A stretch of DNA of 22,323 nt from a virus. Made by a program: the position numbers and the translations under genes. Numbering within the stretch: position 1 is the first letter of the stretch; every line of letters begins with the position of its first letter. Positions 20,787 through 22,323 of this stretch are shown here, piece after piece. Where the stretch lies: IMG/VR virus record IMGVR_UViG_3300049489_001433, positions 1 to 22,323 of that record; one strand, written 5' to 3'. Under the pieces are notes generated by a model, which saw nothing but the letters and a program-made list of their open reading frames with translations, had not been told where the DNA came from and ran no database searches.

Positions 20787-21547
20787 GACCCACCTCCGAG
20801 CGCCGGGAGCTCGAGGCCGACGACGTCGAGAGCGTCCCGGGCCTGCCGCCAGACCTCCTGCGCGCGCGCCATGGCCAGCTCGAGCACGCTCGCGAGCTCG
20901 GCGTCGGGCGTGCCGGCGAGCTCGGCGATCTCCAGCGTGCCGATCCACGCGCTGACGACGGGGAGCGCGGCGTCGAGGGCGACCCCAGCGGGGATCCAGC
21001 GGCTGTCGACGTCGGCGACGCAGGCCGGGTCGGGGCACGCCGCGAGCTCGGCCTGGTGTCCGGCAGCGAGCGCGCGCTGGGCACCCTCGATCGACACGAG
21101 GGCGATGGTCGCCGCCCGTGCGTGCGTGGCGAGGAGGCCGCCTCCACAGCCGGTGAGGGTGACGGCGACGAGGAGCGCCAACGCGGGCCCGACGATCCTC
21201 GCGAGCGCGATGGCGGCGCCGAGTGCCCATAGGAGAATCCAGACCATCGGCTCGGCGCGGGTGCTGCCCTCCTCACGGCGCCGCGACGGGGGCGGGGGCT
21301 CGGTCGGGCGCGTTCGCGCCTCGGCGGGCGGGATGCTCGCCGGGGCCGTCCGCGGGCGCACCAGCGGGCCGGAGAGCGCGCCGATGCCGCCGCCGACGAG
21401 GACCGTGGCGAGCCCGACGAGCTGCTCCCACGGCAGCTCGGAGAGCTTCTCCGACGGCACGGCGACGAGGACCGCGACGATGCCTGCGATGACCAGACCC
21501 AGCGCGACCACCTGCGGCCAGCTCAGCCGCGACCAGATGCTCTCCAT
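20783..21547 (-). CDS. Multi-span membrane protein with a lipoprotein-like second half, 254 aa (holin/spanin candidate)
   Basis: ATG 21547 has GAGGAGG at good spacing. Residues 1-63 carry two spans (VVALGLVIAGIVAVLVAV; LVGLATVLVGGGIGAL), as in small holins. A Pro/Arg/Ser-rich linker (PPAEARTRPTEPPPPSRRREE) leads to Met101, where a fresh signal-like segment starts (MVWILLWALGAAIALARIVGPALALLVAVTLTGC) and ends in TLTGC, a good lipobox. The helical domain after it may be periplasmic. The ATG at Met101 has only a weak site, so a fused protein is the simplest reading; separate holin and outer-spanin genes joined by loss of a stop are possible. Confidence 0.6.
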   Translation of the reverse strand: MESIWSRLSWPQVVALGLVIAGIVAVLVAVPSEKLSELPWEQLVGLATVLVGGGIGALSGPLVRPRTAPASIPPAEARTRPTEPPPPSRRREEGSTRAEPMVWILLWALGAAIALARIVGPALALLVAVTLTGCGGGLLATHARAATIALVSIEGAQRALAAGHQAELAACPDPACVADVDSRWIPAGVALDAALPVVSAWIGTLEIAELAGTPDAELASVLELAMARAQEVWRQARDALDVVGLELPALGGGS

Positions 21548-21900
21548 CACTCGCCTCCTCGGCCGTCCGGCCGCTCGTGCCCACCCGACGCCACGGCCGC
21601 CCGCAACGCCGCCATCTCCGCGCCGAGCGCATCGCACCGAGCGACGCACCGGGACTCACGCTCTTCGAGGTCCGTGCAGCGCGTCTCCAGCTCCACGACG
21701 CGCCCGCGCTCGAGCAGCAGGTCGCGGCGCAGGCCCCGCATCTCCTCGGTCACCGCGTCGACGGCGGCGGCCGCCGCGGACTGACGGATCTGCTCCGTCT
21801 GCGCGGCCAGCTCACGCGATCGAGCGAGCGAGCGCAGCGCAGCGCCGATCGCGACCAGCGTCGTCCCGTGCTCTGCGAGCCATGCGACGAGGCCGGTCAC
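21547..21900 (-). CDS. Inner-spanin-like protein (membrane span and coiled coil), 117 aa
   Basis: The GTG at 21900 overlaps the previous stop (GTGA). Residues 1-25 hold one hydrophobic segment (TGLVAWLAEHGTTLVAIGAAL). A long helical region follows with heptad character (SRELAAQTEQIRQSAAAAAVDAVTEEMRGLRRDLLLERGRVVELE). Three Cys in CTDLEERESRCVARC may cross-link. This is the usual shape of Rz-type inner spanins, which bridge the envelope at lysis in Gram-negative hosts. The neighbouring lipobox protein would be its outer partner. Low-complexity coiled coils make a family assignment weak. Confidence 0.6.
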   Translation of the reverse strand: MTGLVAWLAEHGTTLVAIGAALRSLARSRELAAQTEQIRQSAAAAAVDAVTEEMRGLRRDLLLERGRVVELETRCTDLEERESRCVARCDALGAEMAALRAAVASGGHERPDGRGGE

Positions 21901-22211
21901 GGGATGACGCCTCGTGCACGCAACAGCGCGACAATGCGAGCCTCCGCCACGTCCGCCGCGCGTTGCTCGATCCGATCTTCGGGTGTCGGCTCCACGGACG
22001 GGGCGCGCGTGAACGAGGAACCGTCCCACGTCGCCCCGGGCTCGGCGTCACGAGTCACGATCGACGCCTCGGGATCGGGCCGGCTCCCGGTCGCATAGCG
22101 AATCGCGATCAGCGTGCCGCTCGGATAGCGCGTCGCGATGAACGCAGGCTCCGCGACGATCGTCTGCGTCACCTTGCCCGTGCTCGTGTCAACGATCGCC
22201 CATCGCGCCAT
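21897..22211 (-). CDS. Small phage tail-associated protein after the fibre gene, 104 aa
   Basis: ATG 22211 has GGGAG seven bases upstream. Strand pairs MARWAIVDTSTGKVTQTIVAEPAF and TRYPSGTLIAIRYATG lead to ATWDGSSFTRAP, the 'GxTWDGxxF' signature of small proteins encoded directly after phage tail fibres. The last 30 residues are helical (EDRIEQRAADVAEARIVALLRARG). Such proteins commonly act as fibre chaperones or accessory tail proteins. It follows the glycine-rich fibre end, which fits. The exact family name is not certain. Confidence 0.65.
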   Translation of the reverse strand: MARWAIVDTSTGKVTQTIVAEPAFIATRYPSGTLIAIRYATGSRPDPEASIVTRDAEPGATWDGSSFTRAPSVEPTPEDRIEQRAADVAEARIVALLRARGVIP

Positions 22212-22215
22212 GACG

Positions 22216-22323
22216 TCACTCCCACCATTCGACGATCAGGAGACCGTCCGACCCGTCGCCGCCGTCGCCGCCAGCGCCGCCAGCGCCGCCCGTCGTGCCG
22301 CCAGCACCCCCGCCGCCTCCGCC
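22216..22323 (-). CDS. Glycine-rich tail fibre / receptor-binding protein, C-terminus only
   Basis: The last 35 residues are visible, ending at the TGA at 22216-22218: a run dominated by Gly with Ala, Thr and Asp, then GSDGLLIVEWWE. The motif 'GxDGLxIVEWW' at the end of a Gly-rich tract is a typical terminus of phage tail fibres and tip proteins, where Gly-rich stretches form the receptor-binding tip. The rest lies beyond the window. It is probably the main receptor-binding protein of this phage. Confidence 0.7.
   Translation of the reverse strand, partial: GGGGGGAGGTTGGAGGAGGDGGDGSDGLLIVEWWE

Overview
The window is part of a temperate tailed-phage genome (or phage-plasmid/prophage) with very high GC and strong G/C at third codon positions. 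The coiled-coil spanin-like protein, the amidase endolysin and a lipoprotein with a lipobox-like signal point to a Gram-negative host. A high-GC proteobacterium or a member of the Myxococcota would fit, but no single gene fixes the taxon. There are no tRNAs, rRNAs, CRISPR arrays or insertion sequences that I can see.

Layout. (1) Positions 1-1568, minus strand: a lysogeny-type transcript with an XRE repressor, two tiny membrane proteins, a helical protein, a CII-like regulator and the start of a small basic protein. (2) Positions 1569-1653: a divergent switch with three copies of a 14-bp palindrome (TACGG-N4-CCGTA); two more copies lie at 2564-2592. The two rightward genes (1654 and 2592) start with an ATG whose A is the last base of a palindrome copy, which suggests leaderless, repressor-controlled messages. 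(3) Positions 2592-15432, plus strand: a long early operon, mostly coupled by 4-base GTGA/ATGA overlaps. It holds an internally duplicated protein, a frameshifted gene, an HNH endonuclease, a Cas4-like Fe-S nuclease, a probable ssDNA-binding protein, a DUF6948-like protein with a (Gly-Tyr/Gly-Asp)n repeat protein, a RecD2-type helicase split over two genes, a ParB-like protein, a RuvC-like resolvase, several accessory proteins and a large serine integrase. (4) Positions 15519-22323, minus strand: the end of the late region, with the C-terminus of a glycine-rich tail fibre, lysis-type membrane proteins, several virion/tail proteins and an amidase endolysin. It converges on the integrase side.

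How it works together: the repressor and the rightward HTH protein probably compete for the palindromes. These would set lysogeny (leftward) against early expression (rightward). Cas4-like nuclease, SSB candidate, RecD2 helicase and RuvC make up a phage recombination/replication set, ParB may act in partition or regulation, and the serine integrase provides integration. The late minus-strand block builds the tail tip and lyses the cell.

Most noteworthy: the operator/leaderless-start arrangement; the split RecD2 with an inserted DnaJ-type CxxCxGxG zinc element; a 23-bp-arm hairpin over the ribosome binding site of its first gene; the 46-unit GGCKAC repeat gene; the frameshifted gene at 3188-3581; and a calcium-loop-like insertion in the endolysin.
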